From an uncultured Rhodospirillales bacterium (lineage in GTDB: Bacteria > Pseudomonadota > Alphaproteobacteria > Acetobacterales > Acetobacteraceae): 55,807 nucleotides of DNA. The notes beneath the pieces were generated by a model. It searched no databases, was not told where the DNA came from, and saw only the letters and a program-made list of their open reading frames with translations. Below are positions 8,760 through 17,796 of this stretch, piece after piece. Within the stretch, counting starts at the first letter, position 1; every line of letters starts with the position of its first letter. A program made the translations under genes and the position numbers. The stretch is from the NCBI GenBank assembly GCA_903928895.1, contig CAIYSR010000106.1, positions 1 to 55,807 of the forward strand, read 5' to 3'.

Positions 8760-10184
8760 ATGTTCGAGTTGGTGCTGCGTGGCGATTGTGTGGTGACGCC
8801 GGAGGGGGTCGAGGCCTGCGATATCGGGATTGCAGGTGGCAAGATCACGGCCGTCGCCGAGCGCGGGAGCCTGACCGGCACACGGGTGATCGACCTCGCC
8901 GGGCGGATCGTGATGCCGGGCGGGATCGATCCCCATGTCCATTGTGACTGGCCGATGCCGTCCGGCGACGGCGGGGCGCCGGCGATGACGGAGCCGGCCG
9001 CGGTGGTGAGCCGGGCGGCGATCCATGGCGGCACGACGATGATGATCGACTTCGTGCGCTGCATCGAGGGCGACAGCGTGGCCGACGCCATCGCGCGGCG
9101 GGATGCGGGCTGGAAGGGCGCCTGCCACGTCGACTACGCGTTCCATCTGATGGTGGAGGGCGACATCGCGCCGGTGACGCTGGAACAAGTGGCGGCGGCG
9201 ATCCGGGGCGGCCATCCGACGGTGAAAATCTTCACCACCGACATCACCCCCTCGCGCAAGGGTAGGATGGTGGATTTCGGCGATATCTGGGAGGTCTTCC
9301 AGGTGATCGCGGCGAACCGGGGCCTCGGCGTGATCCATGCCGAGGACAACGACATCGTCATGCACATGTACGCCAAGCTGTTCCGCGAGGGGCGGACGAG
9401 CTTCGTCAACATGGCGGAGGTGCATAATGCGTTGTCGGAGGATTTGTCGTTCCGCCGGGTGATAAGGCTGGCCGAGAGCGTGCGCGGCACCGCGCTCTAT
9501 ATGCCGCACACGTCGGCCGCCACGGGTGTGGCGGCGATCCGCGAGGCGCGGGCGAGGGGCGTGCCGATCTACGGCGAGAGCCTGCACCAGTACATGCTAT
9601 ACAATGCCGAGGACTACAAAAAGCCGAACGGGCAGATTTTCCACACCTATCCCTCGCTGAAATCGCCCTCCGACCAGGCGGCGCTGTGGGGCGGGACGCT
9701 GGATGGGGTGATCAACTGCATCGCCACCGACGAATTGTGCTGCACCCTGGCGCAGAAGACGCGCGGCGTGCGCATCGACGACACCACCGGGGGCAATGCC
9801 GGGGTCGAGCCGCGGGTGGCGCTGATGTACACCGAGATGGTGGGACGGCGCGGCTATTCGCTGCGCCGGTTCGTCGATCTGGTCTCGACCAATGCGGCGA
9901 AGATCATGGGCATGTATCCGCGCAAGGGCGCCATCGCCGTGGGGGCGGATGCCGATATCTGCGTGCTCGATCCGACGCGGCGCCGGGTGATCACGGCGGC
10001 AGACCTGCATGAGACCGACTACACGCCGTGGGAGGGCTGGGAGGCCCATGCCTGGCCGTGCCTCACGCTGCTGCGGGGCAAGGTGGTGATGCAGGACGGG
10101 GTGCTGACCGGGGATCTCGCGGACGGGCAATGGGTGGCCCGGACCATCGATCCCGCCATCATCGCCGGTCCCGTCCCACTTTGA
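8760..10184 (+). CDS. Dihydropyrimidinase / D-hydantoinase-type cyclic amidohydrolase
   Basis: Amidohydrolase-fold zinc enzyme hydrolysing dihydropyrimidines or 5-substituted hydantoins to N-carbamoyl amino acids. It has 474 residues, starting MFELVLRGDCVVTPEG. Metal-site residues are visible: HVH at 59-61, Lys156 in TVKIFTT (the bridging carbamylated Lys position), His193 in HAEDND, the later MPHTSAA histidine, and the Asp of NCIATDEL. The C-terminal GAIAVGADADICVLDP is the usual small beta-domain return. PGGIDPHVHCDW differs from the more common PGGIDxHTHLDMP, so substrate preference may differ. The start at 8760 sits just after the AT-rich repeat; longer readings run into it. The stop overlaps a downstream TTG start. 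Confidence 0.92.
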   Translation: MFELVLRGDCVVTPEGVEACDIGIAGGKITAVAERGSLTGTRVIDLAGRIVMPGGIDPHVHCDWPMPSGDGGAPAMTEPAAVVSRAAIHGGTTMMIDFVRCIEGDSVADAIARRDAGWKGACHVDYAFHLMVEGDIAPVTLEQVAAAIRGGHPTVKIFTTDITPSRKGRMVDFGDIWEVFQVIAANRGLGVIHAEDNDIVMHMYAKLFREGRTSFVNMAEVHNALSEDLSFRRVIRLAESVRGTALYMPHTSAATGVAAIREARARGVPIYGESLHQYMLYNAEDYKKPNGQIFHTYPSLKSPSDQAALWGGTLDGVINCIATDELCCTLAQKTRGVRIDDTTGGNAGVEPRVALMYTEMVGRRGYSLRRFVDLVSTNAAKIMGMYPRKGAIAVGADADICVLDPTRRRVITAADLHETDYTPWEGWEAHAWPCLTLLRGKVVMQDGVLTGDLADGQWVARTIDPAIIAGPVPL

Positions 10185-10453
10185 CCACCGAGGCCGAGCT
10201 GCGCAGCCTGCTGGTCGATTGCCTGGTGCTGTGGGAGGTCACGGGAGGCGTGATCGCCGGAGCTGATGGACTGCTGGTCGCCGGGCGCTGCGTGGTCCGG
10301 GGCGGGCCGGCGCCGACGCGCTGGTTCGTGACGGCGGACGGGCGAACCCGGCCGGTGCCGTCGGTGGTGGCGCTGCTCGCGGCGGTGCGCCGCGCGCTCG
10401 GGGTGGCACCCGGGGTGCGGGCGCGGGTCGGCGTCGGGGCAGGGCTGGGGTGA
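10181..10453 (+). CDS. Small unknown protein between hydantoinase and CobW genes, 90 residues
   Basis: No family recognised. The frame is open from a TTG at 10181 that overlaps the hydantoinase stop (TTGA) and ends by overlapping the GTG of the CobW gene (GTGA). Third codon positions are almost all G or C, as in the flanking genes, which supports it being real. The middle, GGVIAGADGLLVAGRCVVRGG followed by RWFVTADGRTRPVPS, looks like a small beta-rich domain. A helical, alanine-rich tail ends in GVRARVGVGAGLG. There is no signal peptide. Its position suggests it works with the hydantoinase or with metal delivery to it. Confidence 0.6.
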   Translation: MTTEAELRSLLVDCLVLWEVTGGVIAGADGLLVAGRCVVRGGPAPTRWFVTADGRTRPVPSVVALLAAVRRALGVAPGVRARVGVGAGLG

Positions 10454-11394
10454 CCCCCGTCGCGGTGATCACGGGGTTTCTCGGCAGCGGCAAGACGACG
10501 ATGATCTCGCGGCTGCTGCGCGATCCCGGCTTCGCGCGCACGGCGGTGATCGTCAACGAATTCGGCGAAATCGCGCTCGATCACGCGCTGATCGTCGGCG
10601 GCGAGGAGACCCTCCTGCAGCTTTCCACGGGCTGCCTGTGCTGCGCCGTGCGAAGCGACCTGGTGGCGACGCTGCTCGATCTCGATGCGCGCCGGGTGGC
10701 CGGCGCGATCGCTTTCGAGCGGGTGCTGATCGAAACCTCTGGCCTCGCTGACCCGGCGCCGATCCTGCAGGCGCTGATGACCGATGCGGCGCTCGCCGAG
10801 CGCTTCGTGCTGGGGCGGGTGACCACGCTGGTTGACAGCCTGCTTGGCGCGGCGACCCTGGCCGGCCACGTCGAGGCGCGGCGCCAGCTGGCCTTCGCCG
10901 ATCAGGTGGTGCTGACCAAGATCGACCTGGTGCCGCCGGCCGAGAGCCTGCTGGCGGCCATTGCGGCGGCCGCGCCGCTGGCGCCGGTGGGGATCGGGGC
11001 GCCGGACCCGTCGCTGCTGTTCGCGCCCGGCGCGGGGCTGCCGACCGACGCGATCGCGCGGCACACGGCGGGGCTGGCTGCCAGCCTGATCCGCCGGGTG
11101 GAAGCGGTGCCGGCCCTCGCGCTGACGCTGCTGCTGGAGGCCCTGGCGGAACAGTGCGGGGCGAAGATGCTGCGCTTCAAGGGGCTGTTCGACGTGGCGG
11201 AGGCCCCGGGGCGCCCGGCGGTGGTGCATGCAGTGCAGCATGTGATCTCGCCCGTGACCTTTCTCGACGCCTGGCCGGACGCGGACCGCACCAGCCGGGC
11301 GGTGGTGATCGGGCAGGGCATCCCGTCGCATTTCCCCGCCCGCCTGCTCGACGCGATCTGCGTCGAGGTCGCGGACGAAATGCGACGCGGTTGA
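10450..11394 (+). CDS. CobW/COG0523-family GTPase (metallochaperone type)
   Basis: G3E-family GTPase of the CobW/ZNG1 group that uses GTP to deliver or insert metal ions. It has 314 residues. Walker A GFLGSGKT is at 9-16, followed by VNEFGE (switch region, 36-40) and the diagnostic metal-binding GCLCC at 61-65. ETSGLADP is the Walker B-like segment and LTKIDLV the guanine-specificity motif (TKxD). A C-terminal CobW_C domain covers about 220-310, including MLRFKGLF. The GTG start overlaps the preceding stop. Coupling to a zinc amidohydrolase suggests that enzyme as the metal client, an inference. No cobalamin genes are nearby, so a role in B12 synthesis is unlikely. Confidence 0.88.
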   Translation: MTPVAVITGFLGSGKTTMISRLLRDPGFARTAVIVNEFGEIALDHALIVGGEETLLQLSTGCLCCAVRSDLVATLLDLDARRVAGAIAFERVLIETSGLADPAPILQALMTDAALAERFVLGRVTTLVDSLLGAATLAGHVEARRQLAFADQVVLTKIDLVPPAESLLAAIAAAAPLAPVGIGAPDPSLLFAPGAGLPTDAIARHTAGLAASLIRRVEAVPALALTLLLEALAEQCGAKMLRFKGLFDVAEAPGRPAVVHAVQHVISPVTFLDAWPDADRTSRAVVIGQGIPSHFPARLLDAICVEVADEMRRG

Positions 11395-11426
11395 TCGCGA
11401 CTCGCGGGATCGGCCAAACTGGGCGG

Positions 11427-12392
11427 ATGCTCCATCGTCGTACCCTGCTGGCGGGCGTTCCGCTCGCCGCCGCCTCCCCCTCTTTCGCGGCGCCGCCGCC
11501 CGAGAGTTTTCCGAAATTCGTCGAGGCCGTGAAAGCCGAGGCGGCCAAGGCCGGCATTCGCCGGGCGACGCTCGATCGCGCCTTCAAGGGCGTGACCGTG
11601 AACCAGCGGGTGATCGAGCTCGATCGCAAGCAGCCAGAATTCACCCTGACCTGGGAGCAGTACCGCTCCCGCGTGGTCTCCGAGGGGCGGATCGCCAAGG
11701 GGCGGGAGTTGTTCGCCAAACACCGGGCGCTGCTGGCGCGGGTGAGCGCGCGCTATGGCGTCGGGCCGGAGCCGATCATGGGGATCTGGGGGCTGGAGTC
11801 GGACTACGGCGCCTCGACCGGCGGGTTCCATGTTATCGAGGCGCTGGCGACGCTGGCATGGGAGGGGCGGCGGGCAAAATTCTTCCGCGATGAACTGATG
11901 GATGCGCTGCGCATCATCGAGGCCGGCGACATCACGCCGGAGCGGATGATCGGCTCCTATGCCGGGGCGATGGGGCAGCCGCAATTCATGCCGGATTCCT
12001 ACCTGAAATTCGCGGTCGATTTTTCCGGCACCGGCAAGCGCGATATCTGGAGCGACCCGGGCGACATTTTCGGCTCGGTGGCCAATTATCTGGCGAAATC
12101 GGGCTGGAGCGGGGCGCTGCCCTGGGGCGTGGCGGCGCGGCTGCCGGCGGGGTTCGATCCGGCGCTGGCTTGGCGCGAGCATCGCCGCAAAATCGCGGAC
12201 TGGCAGGCGCTCGGGGTGCAGCCGGGGCGGCCGCTGGCGGCGGAGGCGATGGCGGCGGTGATCCTGCCCGGCGGCGCCGGGGGCGAGGCCTATCTCGCCT
12301 GCCATCCCAATTTTCTGGCGATACGGCGCTACAATCCGTCGGATTTCTACTGCATCTCGGTCGGGCTGATCGGCGAGCGGGTGACGGCGTGA
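11427..12392 (+). CDS. mltB: Lytic murein transglycosylase, MltB type
   Basis: Periplasmic muramidase-like enzyme cutting the glycan chain of peptidoglycan to form 1,6-anhydro ends. It has 321 residues. A signal peptide (MLHRRTLLAGVPLAAA, cleaved near SFAA, about 21) precedes the SLT_2 domain. Catalytic glutamate is Glu124 in GIWGLESDYG. Other family blocks are GSYAGAMGQPQFMPDSYLKFAVD and DIFGSVANYL. There is no lipobox, so it is a soluble periplasmic form. The C-terminal peptidoglycan-binding domain seen in some relatives is absent. It leads into the rlpA-like gene with a four-base overlap. Confidence 0.92.
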   Translation: MLHRRTLLAGVPLAAASPSFAAPPPESFPKFVEAVKAEAAKAGIRRATLDRAFKGVTVNQRVIELDRKQPEFTLTWEQYRSRVVSEGRIAKGRELFAKHRALLARVSARYGVGPEPIMGIWGLESDYGASTGGFHVIEALATLAWEGRRAKFFRDELMDALRIIEAGDITPERMIGSYAGAMGQPQFMPDSYLKFAVDFSGTGKRDIWSDPGDIFGSVANYLAKSGWSGALPWGVAARLPAGFDPALAWREHRRKIADWQALGVQPGRPLAAEAMAAVILPGGAGGEAYLACHPNFLAIRRYNPSDFYCISVGLIGERVTA

Positions 12393-13282
12393 GGCGCTGG
12401 GCGGCGCTGGCGCTGCTGGCCCTGCTGGCCGCCTGCAAGACCGCGCCGCCAGTCCCGGCGCCACGCTTCGTGGTCGGCGCGCCCTATCAGCTCGACGGGG
12501 TGTGGCGCTATCCGCGGGAAGATTTCGCGCTCAACGAGACCGCGCTGGCGATGGTCTATGAGCGCGGCAGCGGGCTGACCGCCTCGGGCGAGGCATTCGA
12601 TGCCACCGCACTGGCCGCGGCGCATCCGACGTTGCAGCTGCCGGCGCTGGCGCGGCTGACCAATCTGGAAAACGGGCGGCAGATTCTGGTGCGGGTGAAT
12701 GACCGCGGGCCCGCCAATGCCGCGCGCGGCATCGGCCTGACTCGCCGCGCGGCCGAACTGCTGGCGGCGCCGGGCACGACCGGTTTGCGGGTGCGGTTGC
12801 AGGTGATGGAGGCGGAGAGCCGGCGGATGGCGGGCGAGACGACGCCGCAGACGCCGCTGCCGACGGTCACGGTGGCGACGGCGCCGACCGGGGCGGTGCA
12901 GGCCGAGAGCCTCGCGCCGCCGCCGGGGAGCGGGCAATCCGGGCGCGGGCAGTCGGCCGCCGCGGCGGTCGCGGTCAAGGCGATGGCGACGCCGGAGGGA
13001 GCGGCGGCGGTGCCGCTGCGGCTGCCGGAGGAGGTCTGGCAGACGGCGCCGCGGCCGGGTCAGCTCGCCATCGAGTGCGGCGGGTTCAGCCGGCCGGAAT
13101 ACGCCAATCTGCAGCGCGAGCGGCTGGCGCGGCTGGGAGCCTATGTCACCACCGACTACTACGCGCCGCGCGAGCGGGCCTATATCGTGCGGCTCGGCCC
13201 CTTCCGGGACATCGCCAGCGCCGAGGCGGCGATGCGCCGCGCGCTGCCGCTGGTGCCGGATGCGCGGATTGTCGTGGAGTAG
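12389..13282 (+). CDS. rlpA: RlpA-like septal lipoprotein with SPOR domain
   Basis: Outer-membrane lipoprotein of the RlpA family; characterised members cleave denuded glycan strands at the septum. It has 297 residues. The lipobox LLAAC places the lipidated Cys at 16. The double-psi beta-barrel covers about 45-140, with SGLTASGEAFD, AAHPTLQLP and the conserved VRVNDRGP. A low-complexity Ala/Pro/Gly linker follows (about 145-210). A C-terminal SPOR domain (about 218-297) binds septal peptidoglycan. The start is GTG at 12389, overlapping the transglycosylase stop; longer readings would remove the signal peptide. Grouping with a lytic transglycosylase and a D,D-carboxypeptidase fits a cell-division role. 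Confidence 0.9.
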   Translation: MRRWAALALLALLAACKTAPPVPAPRFVVGAPYQLDGVWRYPREDFALNETALAMVYERGSGLTASGEAFDATALAAAHPTLQLPALARLTNLENGRQILVRVNDRGPANAARGIGLTRRAAELLAAPGTTGLRVRLQVMEAESRRMAGETTPQTPLPTVTVATAPTGAVQAESLAPPPGSGQSGRGQSAAAAVAVKAMATPEGAAAVPLRLPEEVWQTAPRPGQLAIECGGFSRPEYANLQRERLARLGAYVTTDYYAPRERAYIVRLGPFRDIASAEAAMRRALPLVPDARIVVE

Positions 13283-13360
13283 GTGCGGGTCTGGGCTAGA
13301 CTAGACGGGCATGGACCGGGACGCGCGCCTGCGTTAGGTCCGGCCCAAAGGAGACCTGAC

Positions 13361-14590
13361 GTGCTCGATCGCCGCAGCCTGCTGTTGACCGCCACGATGC
13401 TCACCGCGGCGAGCCCCGCGTTGGCGCAAGTGCCGCGCAAGCCGGTGCCGGCGAAACCGGCCGCGCCGGCGCGGCCGCGCAAGCCGGCCGAGCCGGGGCC
13501 GACCGGGACGCCGGCGAACACGCCGCTCGGGCCGCTCGACACGGCGGCGAAATACGCGGTGGCGCTGGATTTCAACACCGGGGCGACGCTGCTCGACAAG
13601 GACGCCGACGTCTCGATGACGCCGTCGTCGATGACCAAGCTGATGACGGCCTATATCGTCTATTCGATGCTGCGGGCGGGGCGGCTGAAGCTGGACGCGG
13701 AACTGGCGGTGAGCGAACGGGCGTGGCGGATGGGCGGCTCCAAGATGTTCGTGCAGATCGGCACCCAGGTGAAGGTCGAGGACCTGATCCGGGGCATGAT
13801 CATCCAGTCCGGCAACGATGCCTGCATCGTGCTGGCCGAGGGGATCGCGGGCTCCGAGGAGCAGTTCGCCGAGTTGATGAATGCGAAGGCCAAGGAGATC
13901 GGGCTCGAACGCTCGAGCTTCCGCAACAGCACCGGCTGGCCCCATCCGGAGCACCGGATGAGCGTGCGCGACATCGCCATCCTGGCGCGCCGCCTGATCA
14001 CGGATTTCCCCGAGTACTACAAGTACGACGCGGAAAAAAATTTCAAATACAACAACATCGAGCAGGAAAATCGCAACACGCTGGTGCAGAAGGGGGTGGC
14101 CGACGGGCTCAAGACCGGCCACACCGACGATGGCGGCTACGGCATGGTGGTGAGCGCGCTGCGCCAGGGGCGGCGGACCATCGTGGTGATCAACGGGCTC
14201 GCTTCCATGCGCCAGCGGGCGGAGGAAGCGGAACGGCTGCTGGAGTGGAGTTTCCGCGAGTTCGAGAATGTCACCCTGTTCACCGCGGGCGACACGGTGG
14301 AGCAGGCGCCGGTCTGGCTCGGCACGGCGCCGCGGGTGCCGCTGGTCGGCGGGCGGGACCTGGTGGTGACGATGCCTCGGGGCTGGCGCAGCAAGGCGAA
14401 GGTGGCGATCGAATATGCCAGCCCGATCCCGGCGCCGGTGGTGCGGGGGACGACGCTGGGGCGCCTGTCGGTCACCGGGGCGGGGGTGCCGGATCTGTCG
14501 ATGCCGCTGCTGGCGGGCGCGGACGTGGCGCGGCAGGGGCTGGCGAACCGGGCGCTGACGGTGCTGGGGCGCATGGTCGGCGGCGGCTGA
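13361..14590 (+). CDS. dacC: D-alanyl-D-alanine carboxypeptidase (PBP5/6 family)
   Basis: Serine penicillin-binding protein that removes the terminal D-Ala from peptidoglycan stems. It has 409 residues. The signal peptide ends at ALA/Q (about 22). A Pro/Ala/Lys-rich linker (24-58) precedes the catalytic domain. Active-site motifs are SSMTK (Ser90, Lys93), QSGND and KTGHT. The C-terminal PBP5_C domain covers roughly 300-395. The GTG start at 13361 is chosen because AAAGGAGA lies just upstream at a good distance. It follows rlpA after 78 bases and precedes tmk by six bases. The subfamily symbol (dacC/dacF) is uncertain. Confidence 0.9.
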   Translation: MLDRRSLLLTATMLTAASPALAQVPRKPVPAKPAAPARPRKPAEPGPTGTPANTPLGPLDTAAKYAVALDFNTGATLLDKDADVSMTPSSMTKLMTAYIVYSMLRAGRLKLDAELAVSERAWRMGGSKMFVQIGTQVKVEDLIRGMIIQSGNDACIVLAEGIAGSEEQFAELMNAKAKEIGLERSSFRNSTGWPHPEHRMSVRDIAILARRLITDFPEYYKYDAEKNFKYNNIEQENRNTLVQKGVADGLKTGHTDDGGYGMVVSALRQGRRTIVVINGLASMRQRAEEAERLLEWSFREFENVTLFTAGDTVEQAPVWLGTAPRVPLVGGRDLVVTMPRGWRSKAKVAIEYASPIPAPVVRGTTLGRLSVTGAGVPDLSMPLLAGADVARQGLANRALTVLGRMVGGG

Positions 14591-14596
14591 GCGGGC

Positions 14597-15217
14597 GTGC
14601 GCGGGCGGTTCATCACGCTGGAGGGCGGCGAGGGCGGCGGCAAGTCGACCCAGGCGCGGCTGCTCGCGGATGCGCTGGCAGTGCAGGGCATCCCGGTGCT
14701 GCTGACGCGCGAGCCGGGCGGCTCGCCGGGATCGGAAATACTGCGAAATCTGTTGCTTGGCGGCGAAATCTCATGGTCGCCGCGCGCTGAGACGCTGCTG
14801 CATTTCGCCCATCGCGCCGAGCATGTGGAGAAGACCATCCGCCCGGCGCTGGCGGCCGGGATGTGGGTGGTGTGTGACCGCTTCGCCGACAGCACGCTGG
14901 TCTATCAGGGCTACGGCCAGGGCGCGGATCGGGGGGATATCGCGGTGCTTACGGAGATGCTGGGGCTGGTGCCGGATTTGACGCTGGTGCTGGATGTGCC
15001 GGTTGCGGTCTCGGTGGCGCGGCTGGCGCGGCGCGGCGGCGTGGCGGATCGCTACGAGAGCCTGGGGCCGGCGTTTTTCACCCGGATCCGCGAGGGGTTC
15101 CTAGACGTCGCGCGCGGGGCGCCGGAGCGCTGCGTGGTGTTGAGCGGGGAGCCCGCGCCCGAGGTGGTGGCGGCCTCCATCATCGATGTGGTGCGGCGGC
15201 GGCTGGAGGTGGCGTGA
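14597..15217 (+). CDS. tmk: Thymidylate kinase
   Basis: Phosphorylates dTMP to dTDP in the cytoplasm. It has 206 residues, the normal length. P-loop GGEGGGKST is at 10-18, followed by TREPGG (dTMP-binding), VCDRFADSTLVYQGYG and a DLTLVLDVPV strand. It starts with GTG at 14597, and its end overlaps the GTG of holB. The tmk-holB pairing is widespread in bacteria and the order here is typical of alphaproteobacteria. Confidence 0.95.
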   Translation: MRGRFITLEGGEGGGKSTQARLLADALAVQGIPVLLTREPGGSPGSEILRNLLLGGEISWSPRAETLLHFAHRAEHVEKTIRPALAAGMWVVCDRFADSTLVYQGYGQGADRGDIAVLTEMLGLVPDLTLVLDVPVAVSVARLARRGGVADRYESLGPAFFTRIREGFLDVARGAPERCVVLSGEPAPEVVAASIIDVVRRRLEVA

Positions 15218-16257
15218 GCACGAAGGAGCCTCGTTCCAATCCGTTCCTGCGCGGCCATGAGGCGGCCGAGGCGCTGGTGGCCGAGGCGTTGCGCGGCGGG
15301 CGCTTCCACCATGCCTGGCTGATCACCGGGCCGCCCGGGATCGGCAAGGCGACGTTCGCCTATCGCTTCGCCCGGCGGCTGCTGGCGGGTCGAAGCGAGG
15401 GGGCGGGCGCAGGGGAGGGGGGGAGCCTGTTCCTGGCGGAGACCGATCCGGTGTTCCGCCGGGTGTCGGTGGGCAGCCATGCCGACCTGCTGACGGTGGA
15501 GCGGGAGATCAACGTCAAGACCAAGCGCATGCGGACCGAGATCGTGGTGGAGAATGCCCGCGAAATTCCGCATTTCATGCATCTGACGCCGGCCGAGGGG
15601 GGCTGGCGGGTGGTGGTGGTGGATGGGGCGGAGGACCTCAACCGCAACGCCGCCAATGCGCTGCTCAAGGTGCTGGAGGAGCCGCCGGCGCGGGCGGTGC
15701 TGTTGCTGACATGTTCCGCGCCGGGGCGGTTGTTGCCGACGATCCGCAGTCGGTGTCGCCGGCTTGGGCTGGCGCCGCTCGATGAGGCGGCGATGGGCGA
15801 GGTGCTGGCGGCCTATCTGCCCGGGCTCGACGGCGACGCGCGGGGGCGGCTGGTGACGCTGGCGGAGGGCTCGGTCGGGCGGGCGCTGGACCTGGCGGGC
15901 GGCGGCGGCGTGGCGATGGCGGATTTGGTGGGCGAGGTGCTGGCCGCGGTGCCGGACCTGCCGGTGCTGCGGGCGCATGAGGTGGCGGACAAGATCGGGC
16001 GCGACGAGGATGCGTTCTCGACCTTCATGGACCTGCTGCGCGCTGGCCTCGCGGCGGCGGTGCGCGACGCGGCGCGGGGGCGGGCGGACCCGGACCAATC
16101 GCGCCTGCTCGGCACGCGGCCCCTTGATGCCTGGGTCGACGTGTGGCACGCGCTTACGCGGCTGCAGGACGAGACCGAAGGCGCCCACCTGGACAAGCGC
16201 CAGGCGCTCGTCGCTGGCTTCGGGCTGCTGGCCGGAAAATCCGCGGGATTCCCATGA
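15214..16257 (+). CDS. holB: DNA polymerase III delta-prime subunit
   Basis: Clamp-loader subunit of the replicative polymerase. It has 347 residues. The first 170 residues form the AAA+ fold, with GPPGIGKAT (modified P-loop), VVVVDGAEDLN and NALLKVLEEPP. The sensor motif TIRSRCRRL carries the SRC arginine finger characteristic of delta-prime. The Zn-binding cysteines of enterobacterial forms are not seen, as expected in this group. GTG start overlapping the tmk stop; the stop overlaps metG (ATGA). Confidence 0.93.
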   Translation: MSTKEPRSNPFLRGHEAAEALVAEALRGGRFHHAWLITGPPGIGKATFAYRFARRLLAGRSEGAGAGEGGSLFLAETDPVFRRVSVGSHADLLTVEREINVKTKRMRTEIVVENAREIPHFMHLTPAEGGWRVVVVDGAEDLNRNAANALLKVLEEPPARAVLLLTCSAPGRLLPTIRSRCRRLGLAPLDEAAMGEVLAAYLPGLDGDARGRLVTLAEGSVGRALDLAGGGGVAMADLVGEVLAAVPDLPVLRAHEVADKIGRDEDAFSTFMDLLRAGLAAAVRDAARGRADPDQSRLLGTRPLDAWVDVWHALTRLQDETEGAHLDKRQALVAGFGLLAGKSAGFP

Positions 16258-17789
16258 AACCAAAATACTACGTCACGACCCCGATCTACTACGTCAACGA
16301 TGTGCCGCATATCGGCCACGCCTACACCACGCTGGCCTGCGATGTGCTGGCGCGCTGGAAGCGGCTGGACGGCTATGATGTGCTGTTCCTCACCGGCACC
16401 GACGAGCACGGCCAGAAGGTGGAAAAGGCGGCGGAGGCGGCGGGGATGAGCCCGCAGGCCTTCGTCGACAAGGTCAGCGTCGCCTTCCGCGAGATGGGCG
16501 CGGTGATGGGCATTTCCAACGATGACGCCATCCGCACCACGGAGCCGCGACACAAGGTGTCGAGCACGGCGCTGTGGCAGCGGCTGCTGGCGGCGGGGGA
16601 TATCTATCTCGGCGGCTACGAGGGCTGGTACGCGGTGCGCGACGAGGCGTTCTACGACGAGGGCGAACTCACGACGCGCGCCGATGGCAGCAAGGTGGCG
16701 CCGTCGGGGGCGCCGGTGGAATGGGTGGTGGAGCCGAGCTATTTCTTCCGGCTTTCCGCCTGGCAGGACCGGTTGCTGGCGTTCTACGCGGCACATCCCG
16801 ACTTCATCGCGCCGGAGAGCCGGCGCAACGAGGTGCTGAGCTTCGTCAAGGGCGGGCTGCGCGATCTCTCGATCAGCCGCACCAGCTTCACCTGGGGGAT
16901 TCCGGTGCCGGGTGACGAGCGGCACATCATGTATGTGTGGCTCGACGCCTTGCAGAACTACGTGACCGCGACGGGCTGGCCCGACGCGGGCGCGGCGCGG
17001 GCGGGGTTCTGGCCCGCCGATCTGCACATGGTGGGCAAGGATATCCTGCGCTTCCATACGGTGTACTGGCCGGCGTTCCTGATGTCGGCCGGCCTGCCGA
17101 CGCCGAAGCGGGTGTTCGCCCATGGCTGGTGGACAATCGAAGGCGAGAAGATATCGAAGTCGCTGGGCAATGTGGTGGCGCCGGCGGAACTCGTGGAGTC
17201 CTACGGGCTGGACGCGGTGCGCTTTTTCCTGCTGCGCGAGGTGCCCTTCGGCAATGATGGAAATTTCAGCCGCAAGGCCCTGGTTTCACGGCTTAATGTC
17301 GAGCTGGCCAACGATCTCGGCAATCTGGCGCAGCGCTCGCTCAGCCTGATCGCGCGCAACTGCGGGGGCGTGCTGCCGGCGCGCGGGGCGGCGACGGAGG
17401 AGGATGTGGCGTTGCGCGGCGCCGCCGAAGCGCTGCCGGCGCTGCTGCGGCAGCGGATGGACAGCCAGGCGTTCGGCGACGCGCTCGAGGATGTCTGGAA
17501 GGTGATCCGCGCCGGGAACGGCTATATCGACCGGCAGGCGCCGTGGGCGTTGAAGAAGACGGATGTGGTGCGGATGGGCCATGTGCTGCGGGTGCTGGCC
17601 GATGTGCTGCGGGTGGTGGCGACGGTGTTGCAGCCGGTGATGCCGGGGAGCATGGGCAAGATGCTGGATCAGCTCGGCGTGCCGAGCGAGGCGCGCGATC
17701 TCGCGGCGCTGGGGACCGCGTTGGCGGAAGGCACTGTGTTGCCGGCGCCGCAGGGCGTGTTTCCGCGGTTTGTCGAGGAGGCGTCGTAA
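16254..17789 (+). CDS. metG: Methionyl-tRNA synthetase
   Basis: Charges tRNA-Met. It has 511 residues. The HIGH motif is literally PHIGHAYTT near residues 19-22, and the KMSKS equivalent is KISKSLGN near 298. TGTDEHGQKVEKAA and MVGKDILRFHTVYWPA are further class-I MetRS signatures. The zinc-knuckle cysteines of the longer MetG type are absent, and so is the C-terminal tRNA-binding dimer domain, which fits the short alphaproteobacterial form. ATG at 16254 overlaps the holB stop; an upstream extension is the wrong frame of holB. Confidence 0.97.
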   Translation: MKPKYYVTTPIYYVNDVPHIGHAYTTLACDVLARWKRLDGYDVLFLTGTDEHGQKVEKAAEAAGMSPQAFVDKVSVAFREMGAVMGISNDDAIRTTEPRHKVSSTALWQRLLAAGDIYLGGYEGWYAVRDEAFYDEGELTTRADGSKVAPSGAPVEWVVEPSYFFRLSAWQDRLLAFYAAHPDFIAPESRRNEVLSFVKGGLRDLSISRTSFTWGIPVPGDERHIMYVWLDALQNYVTATGWPDAGAARAGFWPADLHMVGKDILRFHTVYWPAFLMSAGLPTPKRVFAHGWWTIEGEKISKSLGNVVAPAELVESYGLDAVRFFLLREVPFGNDGNFSRKALVSRLNVELANDLGNLAQRSLSLIARNCGGVLPARGAATEEDVALRGAAEALPALLRQRMDSQAFGDALEDVWKVIRAGNGYIDRQAPWALKKTDVVRMGHVLRVLADVLRVVATVLQPVMPGSMGKMLDQLGVPSEARDLAALGTALAEGTVLPAPQGVFPRFVEEAS

Positions 17790-17796
17790 TCGTCTG

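Noticed and set aside
12170-12388. Longer N-terminus for the RlpA-like protein
   Set aside because: It would overlap the transglycosylase gene by over 200 bases and bury the lipoprotein signal; the GTG at 12389 gives a clean lipobox.
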